This document shows, in pieces, positions 1 through 8,070 of a stretch of DNA of 64,000 bases. Position 1 is the stretch's first letter. Each line of letters opens with the position of its first letter. A program made the position numbers and the translations under genes. Where the stretch lies: the NCBI RefSeq assembly GCF_003471165.1, contig NZ_QRIL01000023.1:1-64000 (forward strand), given 5' to 3'. The notes beneath the pieces were generated by a model that did no database searches, was not told the DNA's origin, and saw nothing but the letters and a program-made list of their open reading frames with translations. This stretch comes from Ruminococcus sp. AM22-13 (GTDB taxonomy: Bacteria; Bacillota; Clostridia; Lachnospirales; Lachnospiraceae).

Positions 1-331
1 CCTGAAACTGTTCCTCCGGGGATTTCTGCCGGGGCTTGGGCTTTTTTGCCTTTCCCGGCGGTTTCCAGTCCTCATAGGAAAGCCCGAAGTCCTGTGCCAG
101 TTGTACGGCGGCTTCTTTCTTTCCCAGCCCATACAGGGCGGCGGCAAAATCAATCACATCCCCATCCGCACCGCAGCCGAAGCAGTGGTAACGCCGATCC
201 AGCTTCATGCTTGGGGTTTTATCGTTATGGAACGGGCAGCAAGCCATCCCGTTCCGACCTACATGGATTCCATAATGCTCCGCAGCCTGTCTTGTTGTGA
301 CGGACTGCTTCACAGCTTCAAATACATTCAA
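1..331 (-). CDS. CHC2 zinc-finger DNA primase domain protein (partial)
   Basis: The first 110 codons of a primase-like protein whose C-terminus lies beyond the window edge. A zinc-binding CHC2 site is visible: Cys32-x2-His35 in CCPFHNDKTPS, then Cys50-x2-Cys53 in YHCFGCGADGDVIDF, the signature of DnaG-type primase N-terminal domains. The start is taken as TTG at 331, five bases after GGAGGG; no in-frame ATG fits. It lies directly downstream of the relaxase on the same strand. In mobilizable elements of this kind such primases are thought to prime replication of the transferred or excised DNA. Domain identity is seen; the role in element replication is inferred from context. Confidence 0.85.
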   Translation of the reverse strand, partial: MNVFEAVKQSVTTRQAAEHYGIHVGRNGMACCPFHNDKTPSMKLDRRYHCFGCGADGDVIDFAAALYGLGKKEAAVQLAQDFGLSYEDWKPPGKAKKPKPRQKSPEEQFQ

Positions 332-396
332 ATCTATCCCTCCTTGAAAATAAGAAAAGCACCTGACATTCTCTGATTGAAAATGGCAAGTGCCTG

Positions 397-1977
397 TTAA
401 AGTTCCATATCCTGTTGTCGGTGTTTCGCCTGTACCGGGGCGGTTCTTTGTGGTTTTTTCTCGTCTGCCTTATCCTGTAAGACTTCTTTGATAGGCTGTT
501 TCTTGGGCGGCTCTTTGCTTTCTTCTGTGCCGGGGGTGGCTTTCCGTACCCAGTAGCGGATGTCCCGCAGCTTCTTCAAATCCTCCTGTACCTCGGTCAG
601 CGGTGTTTTAAGGGCTGCAATTTCTTCCAGAAGCGTTTCCTGCTCCTCTTGCAGCTCCTTTTGGGTACTGTCCTTATCGTCCGTGTGCTTGGCAAGGTAG
701 TCAGCGGCTTTCTCATACCGGGCAACCTCCGGGTGTTCCTGTTTGAATTTCTCCTTTGTTTTCTTGAAAAATATCTTCTGGTACTTCTCATAGACAGGCT
801 TAGATTCCTTGCAGGCTGTCCGGCTGGCAAGAATCCCGTCAATCACTTTGCTGCGTGCTTCCTTTGGCTTCATCTGATTGCGGTAATCGGCGGCTGATTT
901 CCCGGAAGATTCCAGAAATGCTTCTAAGTCCTCCACAGTGGAAAGCCCCTTTTGCCGGAGATAGGACAAGGCTTCGCTGACTGCCTTTAAGTCCTGTGAA
1001 GTCCCCCGGTTCTGTCCAGCCCTCGTCCAGTCCTTCCGTTCTTCCTTTCGTATCTCCATGTACTTCATCAGCAGATTGGGAAGAAGTGTCGCTTCCTCCG
1101 CCGCTTTTTGTGCAAGCAGCTCCTTCCGTTTTTCGCCCAGCTCGGTAATCCAGCCTTTGAGGTTTTGAATGAGCTGCCGAATGGACTGCATCAGGCGGTT
1201 GACGGCTTTGATTTCCCGGTTCAGGTTGCCGATATTCGTCTGGATACCACGCTTTTCCATCTGCCGGACAGCAGCCCCCTCATGGACAGTAGGGACAATA
1301 TCAAGCCCCTGTCTGGCATAGGAACGTAAGTCCACACGCTCCGGGCGGTCATTGGCTTCCAGATAGCGGTTCTGGATGACCTCCCATTCATGCCGCCAGA
1401 TTTCACAATACTTCTGGTCGTTCCAGTCAACGGTATCTTCCTTATGGCTTTTCCATCTGCCGGACGGAAGTTTTATCCGTTCCCCGTTCTCGTCAAGGTC
1501 ATAAACCTTGCGGCTCTTGGCAAGCCATTTCCCATGCTCGTCCATTGCCCGCATCGTGAGCATGACATGGGCGTGGGGATTATGTCCCGGCGGATGGGGG
1601 TCATGGATGGCAAAGTCAACAATCATGCCTTTGGAAACAAACTGCTGCTGGCAAAACTCCCGGACAAGGATAGCGTACTGATCGGGCGGTATCTCTCTGG
1701 GGATGGTAAGCACCCACCTCCTTGCAAGCTGGGAGTTCCATTGCTTTTCCACAGCTTCAGCAGCGTTCCATAGGGTATTGCGGTCTGCATACTCCGGCGG
1801 GGCATTTGCCGGGAGCAGGATTTCATTGTGGACGATACCACGCTTTTCCGGGTAGTGCTTCACTTCTTGGTCGTATTCACAGAACAGTTTTTCGCCGCTC
1901 TGGTAGGCAGCTGCGGCAACCGCAGACTGCTGTTGACTTCGCTGAACAATCGAGATTTCGTTGTGTGGACAGGGCAT
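397..1977 (-). CDS. MobA/MobL family relaxase (MobQ type)
   Basis: A 526-residue conjugative relaxase that would nick oriT and lead the strand during mobilization. The N-terminal nuclease domain (about 1-220) begins MPCPHNEISIVQRS and includes the metal-binding histidine cluster in HDPHPPGHNPHAHVML (about residues 124-139), typical of MobA/MobL proteins. The remainder is charged and helical with coiled-coil character and ends in a Lys/Pro-rich tail. The upstream gap of about 180 bases contains a terminator, so it probably has its own promoter. The cognate oriT candidate lies about 1.3 kb upstream, with cargo genes between. It lacks obvious mating-pore genes nearby, so the element would be mobilizable rather than self-transmissible. 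Confidence 0.92.
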   Translation of the reverse strand: MPCPHNEISIVQRSQQQSAVAAAAYQSGEKLFCEYDQEVKHYPEKRGIVHNEILLPANAPPEYADRNTLWNAAEAVEKQWNSQLARRWVLTIPREIPPDQYAILVREFCQQQFVSKGMIVDFAIHDPHPPGHNPHAHVMLTMRAMDEHGKWLAKSRKVYDLDENGERIKLPSGRWKSHKEDTVDWNDQKYCEIWRHEWEVIQNRYLEANDRPERVDLRSYARQGLDIVPTVHEGAAVRQMEKRGIQTNIGNLNREIKAVNRLMQSIRQLIQNLKGWITELGEKRKELLAQKAAEEATLLPNLLMKYMEIRKEERKDWTRAGQNRGTSQDLKAVSEALSYLRQKGLSTVEDLEAFLESSGKSAADYRNQMKPKEARSKVIDGILASRTACKESKPVYEKYQKIFFKKTKEKFKQEHPEVARYEKAADYLAKHTDDKDSTQKELQEEQETLLEEIAALKTPLTEVQEDLKKLRDIRYWVRKATPGTEESKEPPKKQPIKEVLQDKADEKKPQRTAPVQAKHRQQDMEL

Positions 1978-2040
1978 TTCGTGTCACTCCTTTCTATGCT
2001 TGGCAGATGGGGTGGCGTTTTACCACCTCATTTTGGGCAG

Positions 2041-2075
2041 AAAAAAAGCAGGAGACCTTTTTCAGATTTCCTGCT
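2041..2075 (-). terminator. Intrinsic terminator upstream of relaxase
   Basis: On the minus strand AGCAGGA pairs with TCCTGCT across a 15-base loop and is followed by seven T. It would stop transcripts coming from the cargo genes at 2.2-2.9 kb before they enter the relaxase gene. Confidence 0.7.
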
Positions 2076-2161
2076 CGGTGTGCCGCTGTGTAAGCGGCGG
2101 GTATTTAGTTGTGAAAGTTCGGGACAAGTTGACCCGATGTGTGTAGAATAACAAATTGGAT

Positions 2162-2383
2162 TTATTTTTCTTTACATTTTATGCCGTAATTTCCCCTACT
2201 ACCATTTTCGTAGCCCCTATATATTTCATATCTTTTTCCATTTATCTCCACTTCGTCATCGTTAATAAATGTATAAGACTCACCATTTTCTTCACAATAC
2301 TTTGAAATTGCTTCCATAGTTTTTGCGAGAGTTGGGTAATTGGCACTATCCTCATAAGGAACCCAAAAAGCTTTTTTAAACAT
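2162..2383 (-). CDS. Small hypothetical protein, 73 aa
   Basis: Not recognised. It is a 73-residue soluble protein beginning MFKKAFWVPYED, with a mixed acidic and aromatic composition and a Gly/Tyr-rich C-terminus (YRGYENGSRGNYGIK). An AAGGAGGT ribosome binding site sits at proper distance upstream of the ATG, which supports translation. It is AT-rich compared with the GC-richer mobilization genes around it and shares a strand with the downstream-lying GNAT gene at 2494-2874, so the two may form a cargo unit inserted between oriT and relaxase. Confidence 0.6.
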   Translation of the reverse strand: MFKKAFWVPYEDSANYPTLAKTMEAISKYCEENGESYTFINDDEVEINGKRYEIYRGYENGSRGNYGIKCKEK

Positions 2384-2493
2384 ATAAAATACCTCCTTCT
2401 AATTTGTTAAGTAATCCACGAATTTTCAAATCGTTATAAAATAATAGTATCATACAGCTTCGCAAAAATCCACTTATAACTTCAAATTGTCCC

Positions 2494-2874
2494 TTACTCT
2501 TTTCTATTTATCATGTAAGATTGTAAACTTTTTTGACAACCATTCTTTTCATAAAATTTTTCTGCTTCTGGTTGAGAGCCGAAATATAACATTGTAGGTG
2601 TATTATCTTTTGCAAGTTGAAGAAGTTTGCTTCCAATCCCCTGTTTTTGATATTGAGGAAGAACCAGTAACTCTGTAATTGTTCCAAAATAGTAACCATC
2701 GGAAAGAATACGCAAGCATCCTACTAGCTTTTTATTGTCATAGGCTGTTATATTTAATGTTTTAGATAATGCCATCCTTGTTTGTTCCACATCATAATTA
2801 CCTTGCCATACTTGATTGACGAAAGAAATAAACATTGATACATCAAGGTTTTTATCATCTATTTTGTAGTCCAT
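2494..2874 (-). CDS. GNAT family N-acetyltransferase
   Basis: A 126-residue acetyltransferase that would transfer acetyl from acetyl-CoA to an unknown amine. The acetyl-CoA pyrophosphate-binding motif is clear: QYQKQGIGSKLL (Q-x-x-Q-G-I-G) following the strand TITELLVLP, with the C-terminal FYEKNGCQKS turn usual in the family. The start is set at the ATG at 2874 because GGAGGAAAAATA precedes it; a longer reading from 2922 lacks a good ribosome binding site. Low GC content separates it from the mobilization backbone and marks it as cargo. The substrate cannot be told from sequence; drug resistance is possible but not supported. Confidence 0.85.
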   Translation of the reverse strand: MDYKIDDKNLDVSMFISFVNQVWQGNYDVEQTRMALSKTLNITAYDNKKLVGCLRILSDGYYFGTITELLVLPQYQKQGIGSKLLQLAKDNTPTMLYFGSQPEAEKFYEKNGCQKSLQSYMINRKE

Positions 2875-3017
2875 TATTTTTCCTCCAACTACCGATTTGT
2901 TGTCATCTTCATTATACTTCATCGCCTATCGAAAAGATAGCATATTTTATGAAACTTGTCGGCCGGGAACAGCTTGCAGCGCAAGGTATCCCCAGATGGC
3001 AAGTCCACAAAAGGGTA

Positions 3018-3201
3018 GCTGGCGGCAGCCAGCGCAGGGGTGCAAAACGTCCGGTGGACGTTTGCCCTGCACCGACCGAAGCGGAGCGGAGACAGCGTAG
3101 CGTCCCCTGTATGATTTGGAGCAGACCATGACCGCGGAAGCCGACATTCTGTCGGCTGCTGCGGCATTCGCCGAGTGAATATGCAAGCATATTCGTTCGG
3201 C
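3018..3201. repeat. Array of inverted repeats next to oriT
   Basis: At least four hairpin-forming palindromes follow each other in a GC-rich stretch without a gene: GCTGG/CCAGC (3018-3033); an arm pair with GCAAAACGTCC and GGACGTTTGC around GGTG (core 3042-3065, extended by GCAGGG/CCTGC to about 3034-3070); GCCGACA-TTC-TGTCGGC (3140-3156); and GAATATGC-AA-GCATATTC extended by GCCGA/TCGGC (3170-3201). The density of perfect stems beside the nic-like site suggests binding sites for the relaxosome or single-strand folding signals. Reading frames across this stretch are shadows. Confidence 0.75.
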
Positions 3202-3256
3202 TCATTGCTCGCACAAATCACAGCCCTCCGGCGAGGAGCCTTCGGAGAACGCAATG

Positions 3257-3297
3257 CACCAACCTCTGGGTGGTGTATAATTGCGCCCTTAGTAAAC
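3257..3297. other. oriT: Candidate oriT with RSF1010-like nic region
   Basis: An imperfect hairpin (CACCAACC, TCT, GGGTGGTG; one mismatch) at 3257-3275 is followed by TATAATTGCGCCCTTA (3276-3291). The core TGCGCCCTTA resembles the nic region of RSF1010/R1162-type (MobQ) origins, which also have a hairpin just before the cleavage site. The relaxase at 397-1977 is of the matching family. The nick position is inferred by resemblance only. Confidence 0.7.
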
Positions 3298-3593
3298 TAA
3301 GGGGTTTCCGGCTTCTTCCGTTCCAGCAGTTTTTTCAATAGTTCCTGCGTGTCCTGTCTGTGAAAAATGAGTTTCAACAACAGCATGATATCATCATCTG
3401 TCAGGCGTTCCGGCTCTTGCAGAAAACTTTCCAGCATACCGCCACGAGTACAGAGCCGGTGCGTCCGTTCCTTTCGGGTAAGCTGCTTCAACTGATGCTG
3501 CAATGCCTTTTCATCATTGATAGCTTTCCGCAGTTTCTTTTCGCTTTTCTCCAGCTCCCGGTTGAGCTTTTCAAGTTTTGAGCTATCAGGCAA
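3297..3593 (-). CDS. DUF3847 family protein
   Basis: A 98-residue highly charged helical protein. The N-terminal half (SSKLEKLNRELEKSEKKLRKA) is a predicted coiled coil; the centre, TRKERTHRLCTRGGMLESF, and the following DDDIMLLLKLIFH are typical of DUF3847 proteins, which are regularly found next to MobA/MobL relaxases in Firmicutes mobile elements. Its stop codon touches the nic-like region and its start overlaps the RepA-like gene by 8 bases, indicating translational coupling. The biochemical role is unknown; an accessory relaxosome or regulatory function is an inference from its position beside oriT. Confidence 0.8.
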   Translation of the reverse strand: MPDSSKLEKLNRELEKSEKKLRKAINDEKALQHQLKQLTRKERTHRLCTRGGMLESFLQEPERLTDDDIMLLLKLIFHRQDTQELLKKLLERKKPETP

Positions 3594-3927
3594 GGGCAGC
3601 GTCCTCCTTTCCCGGTATCAGCACATAAATCCTGTTCGGCTCTCCAACGCCCTGACGCACCCGCATGATAAGTCCTGCGTTTTCCAGTTCATTCAAAGAA
3701 CGCTTGACCGTCATAGGACTGCGGGACAGGACTGCGGCAATGGCTGTGACAGGGAAGCAGACAAACAGGATTCCGTTCTCGTCCTCCTTCCCTTTGGATA
3801 GCATAGCGTCCAGCATCCGGCAGTACATGACCTTTGCGGTGCTGCTGACTGGAAATCCTGTCAACGCTCTGGGAAATGGCATACAGGGCGGCAGTGGTGT
3901 GTCTATCGTCATAAATTCAAAATTCAT
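3586..3927 (-). CDS. Replication initiator protein A-like winged-helix protein
   Basis: A 113-residue protein with a winged-helix fold signature: LTGFPVSSTAKVMYCRMLD, then FPVTAIAAVLSRSPMTVKRS (recognition helix) and LNELENAGLIMRVRQG (wing). This resembles the N-terminal domain of RepA_N-type initiators carried by Lachnospiraceae mobile elements. It is much shorter than full RepA_N proteins, so it may be a regulator rather than an initiator. It overlaps the genes on both sides by a few bases, forming a compact operon with the Cys-rich small gene and DUF3847. Confidence 0.65.
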   Translation of the reverse strand: MNFEFMTIDTPLPPCMPFPRALTGFPVSSTAKVMYCRMLDAMLSKGKEDENGILFVCFPVTAIAAVLSRSPMTVKRSLNELENAGLIMRVRQGVGEPNRIYVLIPGKEDAALA

Positions 3928-4112
3928 TCGGTGTGTTCCTCCTTTTTCTTTGCTCGTTTGGATAAATAACGGGGGCAGTCAATCACAACCGCCCGGAAGC
4001 TCTGCCTGCACCCATGCTGGCATTTCCGGCATAATTCGTTGTAAGTGACACGCCCCCGGTCATTGAGGTAAAAGGAAAGCTCCTGTTTCCTCTTTTTGCT
4101 CATTCTCAGCAT
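3924..4112 (-). CDS. Small basic Cys-rich protein
   Basis: Not recognised by name. It is 62 residues long, very basic, with three cysteines and a histidine in CRKCQHGC (about residues 28-35) and another Cys in VIDCPRYL, which could bind zinc. The stop overlaps the start of the RepA-like gene (ATGA), so the two are coupled. It is the first gene of the minus-strand mobilization operon. A small nucleic-acid-binding role is possible but unproven. Confidence 0.5.
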   Translation of the reverse strand: MLRMSKKRKQELSFYLNDRGRVTYNELCRKCQHGCRQSFRAVVIDCPRYLSKRAKKKEEHTE

Positions 4113-4595
4113 ATTGCATTTCCTCCTGTTTTAGTGTATGGTTTCGGGGCGATTTTCGGCAAAATTACGGTCATAGAGCCGCTTAAAATCTCCCGAAGTA
4201 TCAACGATAGGGTAGACTATCCCCCTATCAGATTGTCGTGTTTCGGTATCATTTCGGTGTCAGTTCGCCAGTTCTCCCCGGTGTCGTTCCTCCCCTGAAT
4301 CTCACAGCGGCGTATCGCTCCCTTTGGTATGCTCGTTTCGGTCAGGGTTCCTCCATATCCCTGCCAAAAGTCATGGCACTACATCGCCGGGGAAGCATAT
4401 CCCACACAGGCTGGTCATTCGATTGGAATAATCCATCGATGAACTACCTGTATCATAGAACATTTTTGTGCCCTGTGCCGTATGTCCACAAAGTAGGAAT
4501 TAGGGGTAAAAATCGGAAATTTCCACGATTGCGGAAAGTGTGATATAATCCAGTTAAGCGGCAGAAATACAACCGCTGGAAAGGAGCGTGCGCCC
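4113..4595. promoter_or_regulatory. Divergent control region between rep/mob operon and XRE regulator
   Basis: About 480 bases without a convincing gene, lying between divergent operons. It holds a hairpin GATAGGG/CCCTATC (about 4206-4229), a TATAAT box at 4544-4549 facing the XRE gene with a weak TTCCAC 17 bases upstream, and a dyad TTTCC-N8-GGAAA just upstream of that box that could be the operator. A further hairpin AGCGG/CCGCT lies shortly before the ribosome binding site. Iterons, as in a plasmid origin, were not seen. Confidence 0.5.
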
Positions 4596-5402
4596 ATGAA
4601 AGGAGCAACTACCATACAGGAACGTCTTTGGGAACTCCGCAAGGACAAAGGCTTAAATTTGGAAGAATTATCAGAGCTGACGGGCATTTCCAAATCAGCT
4701 CTTGGAAGTTATGAGAAAGAGGATTATAAGGAAATCAATCATGGCAACCTTATCACGCTGGCAGACTTCTATGAGGTTTCCGTTGATTATCTGCTGTGCC
4801 GGACAGAGAACCGGGAACAGATCAACACACCATTAACAGGGCTTCATTTGAACGATGAGATGGTGGCACTTTTGAAAAGCGGTCGAATTAACAACCGTCT
4901 GCTCTGTGAGCTTGCCACTCATAAGGATTTTATCAAGTTTCTTGCGGATATTGAGATTTATGTAGATGGGATTGCCACCATGCAGATTCAAAACCTCAAC
5001 GCCCTTGTCGATACTGTCCGGCATGAAATCATTGAACGGTATCGCCCCGGCGAAGATGACCCCCATTTGAAAGTGCTACAAGCCGCCCATATCAGCGATG
5101 ATGAATATTTCAGCCACATGGTGCTGGATGATCTCAACCTCATTATCCGGGATATTCGGGAAGCCCACAAAAAGGATAGTGAAAGTGCCCCACAGACCAC
5201 CGTTGCCGATGAACTGAAAGAAAATCTGGAAGCGGTCGAAAAATTCAAGGGTAGTCGGGATGAAAAGCTGGTCATCCTTTATTGCAAGCAACTCGGTATC
5301 AACTATAAAAATCTGTCGGAAGAAGAATTCCGCTGGCTCATTCGGATTCTCAAAAAATCAAAGAAAATGGGAACGCCTATCAGCCAGAGGAAAAAACGGT
5401 AA
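4596..5402 (+). CDS. XRE-family transcriptional regulator, 268 aa
   Basis: The N-terminal helix-turn-helix (about 5-65) reads IQERLWELRKDKGLNLEELS followed by LTGISKSALGSYEKED, a canonical Cro/CI-type domain, then LADFYEVSVDYLL. The remaining 200 residues are an acidic helical region without a recognised motif, ending in a basic tail (KKSKKMGTPISQRKKR). An AAAGGAG ribosome binding site precedes the ATG. It is transcribed away from the replication and mobilization operon and probably controls it through the intergenic dyad. This long XRE form is common in mobilizable elements of Lachnospiraceae. Confidence 0.85.
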   Translation: MKGATTIQERLWELRKDKGLNLEELSELTGISKSALGSYEKEDYKEINHGNLITLADFYEVSVDYLLCRTENREQINTPLTGLHLNDEMVALLKSGRINNRLLCELATHKDFIKFLADIEIYVDGIATMQIQNLNALVDTVRHEIIERYRPGEDDPHLKVLQAAHISDDEYFSHMVLDDLNLIIRDIREAHKKDSESAPQTTVADELKENLEAVEKFKGSRDEKLVILYCKQLGINYKNLSEEEFRWLIRILKKSKKMGTPISQRKKR

Positions 5403-5497
5403 CAAAAAACCGCTGTTGCATGGTTGTGTTAGCTTCCATGTAGCAGCGGTTTATGCTGTGGTTATTCAGTTGAAATTTCAGAAAGACAGGCTGGAAT

Positions 5498-6148
5498 TTA
5501 TGAACTTAATGCCGTTACCAATGATAAATATCTTTCTGTCTTTTTCTTAATATCATCTTCACTAACACCATAATAGATATACAAATCTTTTGAAATTTTC
5601 TCAAACTGTTTCATTACTTTCTTGTTTCCAGAATAAGATATACCGAATATATTCCAAATATAATCTATCTCCATCTCAAGAGAATCATCACCGATTCTTA
5701 TTTCATATAGATGAAAGTTCATAGGAATTACATTATCTGGCATTTCGGCAATCATTTCGCTTCGAGTCTTTATTTTACAAAAATATTCTCTGACAGATTC
5801 TTCATTAGAAACATCCGGCTTTGGAATATCCTTCATTTCACCTAAAACTTCTGGTTTATGCTGTAAAATCAAACTCTCCTTTAGGTTTTTTTGTTGTTCA
5901 ATATATTTTCTCTCAGTTGAATTAGTTTCAATTAGATTGTAGGTATTCATTGCATATTGTACCAATTCATCAAGAGTATGTGAATCTGCAACCACTTTCT
6001 TCTCTACTATCTTACGTCTATATCTGTAGATAATATTTCGTATCCTTACTTTTAGAGGCTTTTTCCGTGTTCTGCCAGCTATAAAAATACTTGTTGGGCC
6101 ATCTGCACCACCTATTATTGAAACTTCACTTTTGCTTTTTTCTTTCAT
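5498..6148 (-). CDS. Hypothetical protein with N-terminal IGGADGPTSIF motif
   Basis: A 216-residue protein of unknown function. Near the N-terminus (about residues 10-25) it contains SIIGGADGPTSIFIAG, the same string found in the beta subunit of sodium-pumping decarboxylases (OadB/GcdB), where it lies in the membrane core. Nothing else here resembles that subunit: the next segment is very basic (RTRKKPLKVRIRNIIYRYRRK) and the rest is soluble and acidic. I recall small Firmicutes proteins starting with this motif being labelled decarboxylase subunits on that basis alone; such a label would be wrong here. It sits in AT-rich cargo beside peptidase E. Confidence 0.6.
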   Translation of the reverse strand: MKEKSKSEVSIIGGADGPTSIFIAGRTRKKPLKVRIRNIIYRYRRKIVEKKVVADSHTLDELVQYAMNTYNLIETNSTERKYIEQQKNLKESLILQHKPEVLGEMKDIPKPDVSNEESVREYFCKIKTRSEMIAEMPDNVIPMNFHLYEIRIGDDSLEMEIDYIWNIFGISYSGNKKVMKQFEKISKDLYIYYGVSEDDIKKKTERYLSLVTALSS

Positions 6149-6195
6149 AAGTGTTCATCCTCGCAAATTGGAATTTGACTAATCCTACATGTGCA

Positions 6196-6813
6196 TCATA
6201 TTACACTCATGTAATTATCCTCTACATAAACAGCTTTTCCATCAGCAAGCTTAATCTCATCTTTGCCGTTCGGTAATACTGTTGTTTCAGAACCATTCCA
6301 ATGGGGGATAATAGGATTGTCAATAATATGTAATCCATCTGTTAAATTTCCCGCCGCATACATACTTCCTGCACTGATTCCGACATATATAAGTCCGTTT
6401 TTAATTGCATTATTAAGTATTCTATCAAAACCAGTTCTAGACATTTCACGACAAAGCACAGATACATCACCACCACTGACAAAAACAGCATCAAATTGGT
6501 TTAATTCTTCAAAAGTTAATAGCCTTGTAAGCATAAACGGGGTTGTAACATACGAAGAATAGGTTCTTTGATAGTCTTTTGAAAGAATTAATTCCAGATT
6601 GTACACTAATATATTTTCGTACTGAATTCCCATTAGAAAGAGTTCATGAAAACATATTGCAAGCGACTCTCTTGCACCATCTGTTTCAATGCCAGCTGTT
6701 GGAATATAAAGCACTTTCACATCCTTCGGACACTTTCCAATAATATCAAAGAATTTCTCTTTCATCTTATCGGTCAACCCTGCAGATGTAAGAAATAGAT
6801 GTTTTCCATTCAT
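6196..6813 (-). CDS. Peptidase E-like protein (family S51)
   Basis: A 205-residue protein with the features of S51 peptidases, which cleave N-terminal Asp-X dipeptides or related substrates in the cytoplasm. The nucleophile elbow GISAGSM (Ser147) follows IYV, and the strand VFVSGGDVSVL about 35 residues earlier matches the family. HWNGSE after NPIIPH is the likely position of the catalytic histidine region. The length is slightly below the usual 220-240. It lies in the AT-rich cargo block between TnpV and the IGGADGPTSIF protein, all on the minus strand. Confidence 0.85.
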   Translation of the reverse strand: MNGKHLFLTSAGLTDKMKEKFFDIIGKCPKDVKVLYIPTAGIETDGARESLAICFHELFLMGIQYENILVYNLELILSKDYQRTYSSYVTTPFMLTRLLTFEELNQFDAVFVSGGDVSVLCREMSRTGFDRILNNAIKNGLIYVGISAGSMYAAGNLTDGLHIIDNPIIPHWNGSETTVLPNGKDEIKLADGKAVYVEDNYMSVI

Positions 6814-6864
6814 ATTCTTTTACCTCGTCAAACTCCGATTTATCATAATCATTCTACCATACCG

Positions 6865-7242
6865 TTATGAATAAATCATCTCATGCAAAACAATTTCTTC
6901 TGCCCGATTGTGAATGTTATTGCAACGCTGCACCCATTCCATCTGACAGATACTCTTTAATTCTTCTGTGACCCCCTCAGCAGCTTTCATCTGCTCTATG
7001 ATTGTACCTAATCGCTTCTGTGCCTGTTCGTTCAGATCTGCAAGATATGTCCATAATTCCCCTGTCAGGGTCAATGTATTCAATCTGGCTGGGTGGACTT
7101 CTCTTAAATATTCCCGGTGCATCCGTCCGTACTTTCCGATAGGGCGGTGTTCCTCCGGCAATTTCAAATCTGGGATGTAGTAATCTCCGACAAGGATATA
7201 ATCAATTCCGTTTTCTGTTATTCTTGGTTTCAATTCGCTCAT
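6865..7242 (-). CDS. tnpV: TnpV transposon-encoded protein
   Basis: A 125-residue protein closely matching TnpV, an accessory protein of Tn4451-type transposons of unknown biochemical role. Typical segments are DYYIPDLKLPEEHRPIGKYG, then REYLREVHPARLNTLTLTGEL, the helical LNEQAQKRLGTIIEQMKAAEGVTEEL, and the terminal AEEIVLHEMIYS. A good GGAGGTAAGG site precedes the ATG, which overlaps the end of the upstream XRE gene by 41 bases. A second, broken TnpV copy is present at 32475-32730, showing that two related elements entered this chromosome. Confidence 0.88.
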   Translation of the reverse strand: MSELKPRITENGIDYILVGDYYIPDLKLPEEHRPIGKYGRMHREYLREVHPARLNTLTLTGELWTYLADLNEQAQKRLGTIIEQMKAAEGVTEELKSICQMEWVQRCNNIHNRAEEIVLHEMIYS

Positions 7243-7474
7243 GTTCCTTACCTCCTGTGGAAGCAGGCTCGTCTGGTACTAACTCAATCACATCGGTAAT
7301 CTCACAATTCAGCGTTTCGCAGATACGGGCTAATGTGTCCATGCTGATGTGCTTTCCCTCTTTGCTCATGTTGGCAATCATATTCGTTGTCATACCGGCG
7401 GCAAGCCTTAAATCTTCTTTTCTCATATCACGCTCTAACAGTGTATGCCAGAGTGGTTTATAGCTGATGTGCAT
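7202..7474 (-). CDS. Small XRE helix-turn-helix regulator
   Basis: A 90-residue Cro/CI-type regulator: MHISYKPLWHTLLERDMRKEDL, then RLAAGMTTNMIANMSKEGKH (helix-turn-helix) and ISMDTLARICETLNCEITDV. This compact form is found beside TnpV in related elements. The ATG at 7474 is chosen because of the AGGAAAG site upstream; a reading from 7564 would add an unlikely Trp/Ala-rich leader. The 3' end overlaps tnpV, so the two are a coupled pair, and it may control the cargo end of the element. Confidence 0.85.
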   Translation of the reverse strand: MHISYKPLWHTLLERDMRKEDLRLAAGMTTNMIANMSKEGKHISMDTLARICETLNCEITDVIELVPDEPASTGGKEHERIETKNNRKRN

Positions 7475-7639
7475 ATTGCTTTCCTGCCTTTCTATCCATA
7501 CCACCGGGGCGGCTGCCCCGGCAGGAACTTTTCTCTTATTATAACACCAATCTTGTGTAATCACAATTTATTCTTGTAGCCCGCCGCTGATACCGTCTGG
7601 ATTGTGCTTTTCCTTTCTTTTTGTTACCTTTAATTAGCC

Positions 7640-8029
7640 ATGAACTGTGTCGTTGCAGGGGATATCCGGAATATCCGGAGAGAAAAAGACCTGGGACACA
7701 GGACAAACCAGAAGTTCCACAGCCTGCCGTATAACAGGATCTACATCATGCTGGAATATAAGCTGAAAAGATATGGGATCCGTTTTATAAAACAGGAAGA
7801 AAGTTATACCAGCCAGTGCAGTCCGCTGTCACCGAAAGTGGGGAAAAGATATGCAGAGCCGTCCAAACGGAAAGAGAGAGGGTTGTACAGAGATGGAAAC
7901 AGAACCTATAACGCAGATGCCGTAGGCGCATATAATATCCTGAGAAAATATCACTCCGTATCCGGAGTAAAAAAAGAACTGTCCGTAACCGGACTGAAAA
8001 CACCGGAAATAATAAAAGTAGCTGTATAG
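7640..8029 (+). pseudogene. tnpB: tnpB C-terminal remnant (IS200/IS605 family)
   Basis: The last 129 codons of an RNA-guided nuclease TnpB. Visible are TNQKFHSLPYNRIYIMLEYK and YGIRFIKQEESYTSQCSPLS, which belong to the zinc-finger/RuvC region, and NADAVGAYNILRKY, which carries the final RuvC aspartate. The N-terminal two thirds, including the first RuvC residues, are missing: sequence homology stops at about 7635 where the mobilizable element begins. The protein cannot be active. The truncation suggests that the element to the left inserted into, or recombined with, an older IS605-type element. Confidence 0.85.
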
Positions 8030-8070
8030 CTCTAAAGAGCAAACAGTAGTGGTGTCATGGATGCACCCTG

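Noticed and set aside
1722..2151. Plus-strand frames opposite the relaxase start
   Set aside because: Shadows of the relaxase and its leader; no ribosome binding sites.
2835..3254. Several overlapping frames on both strands across the hairpin array
   Set aside because: Palindromic DNA keeps frames open on both strands; none has a start with a good site, and oriT structure explains the sequence.
6103..6122. Decarboxylase beta subunit based on the IGGADGPTSIF motif
   Set aside because: The rest of the protein has no membrane helices and no other similarity to that subunit.
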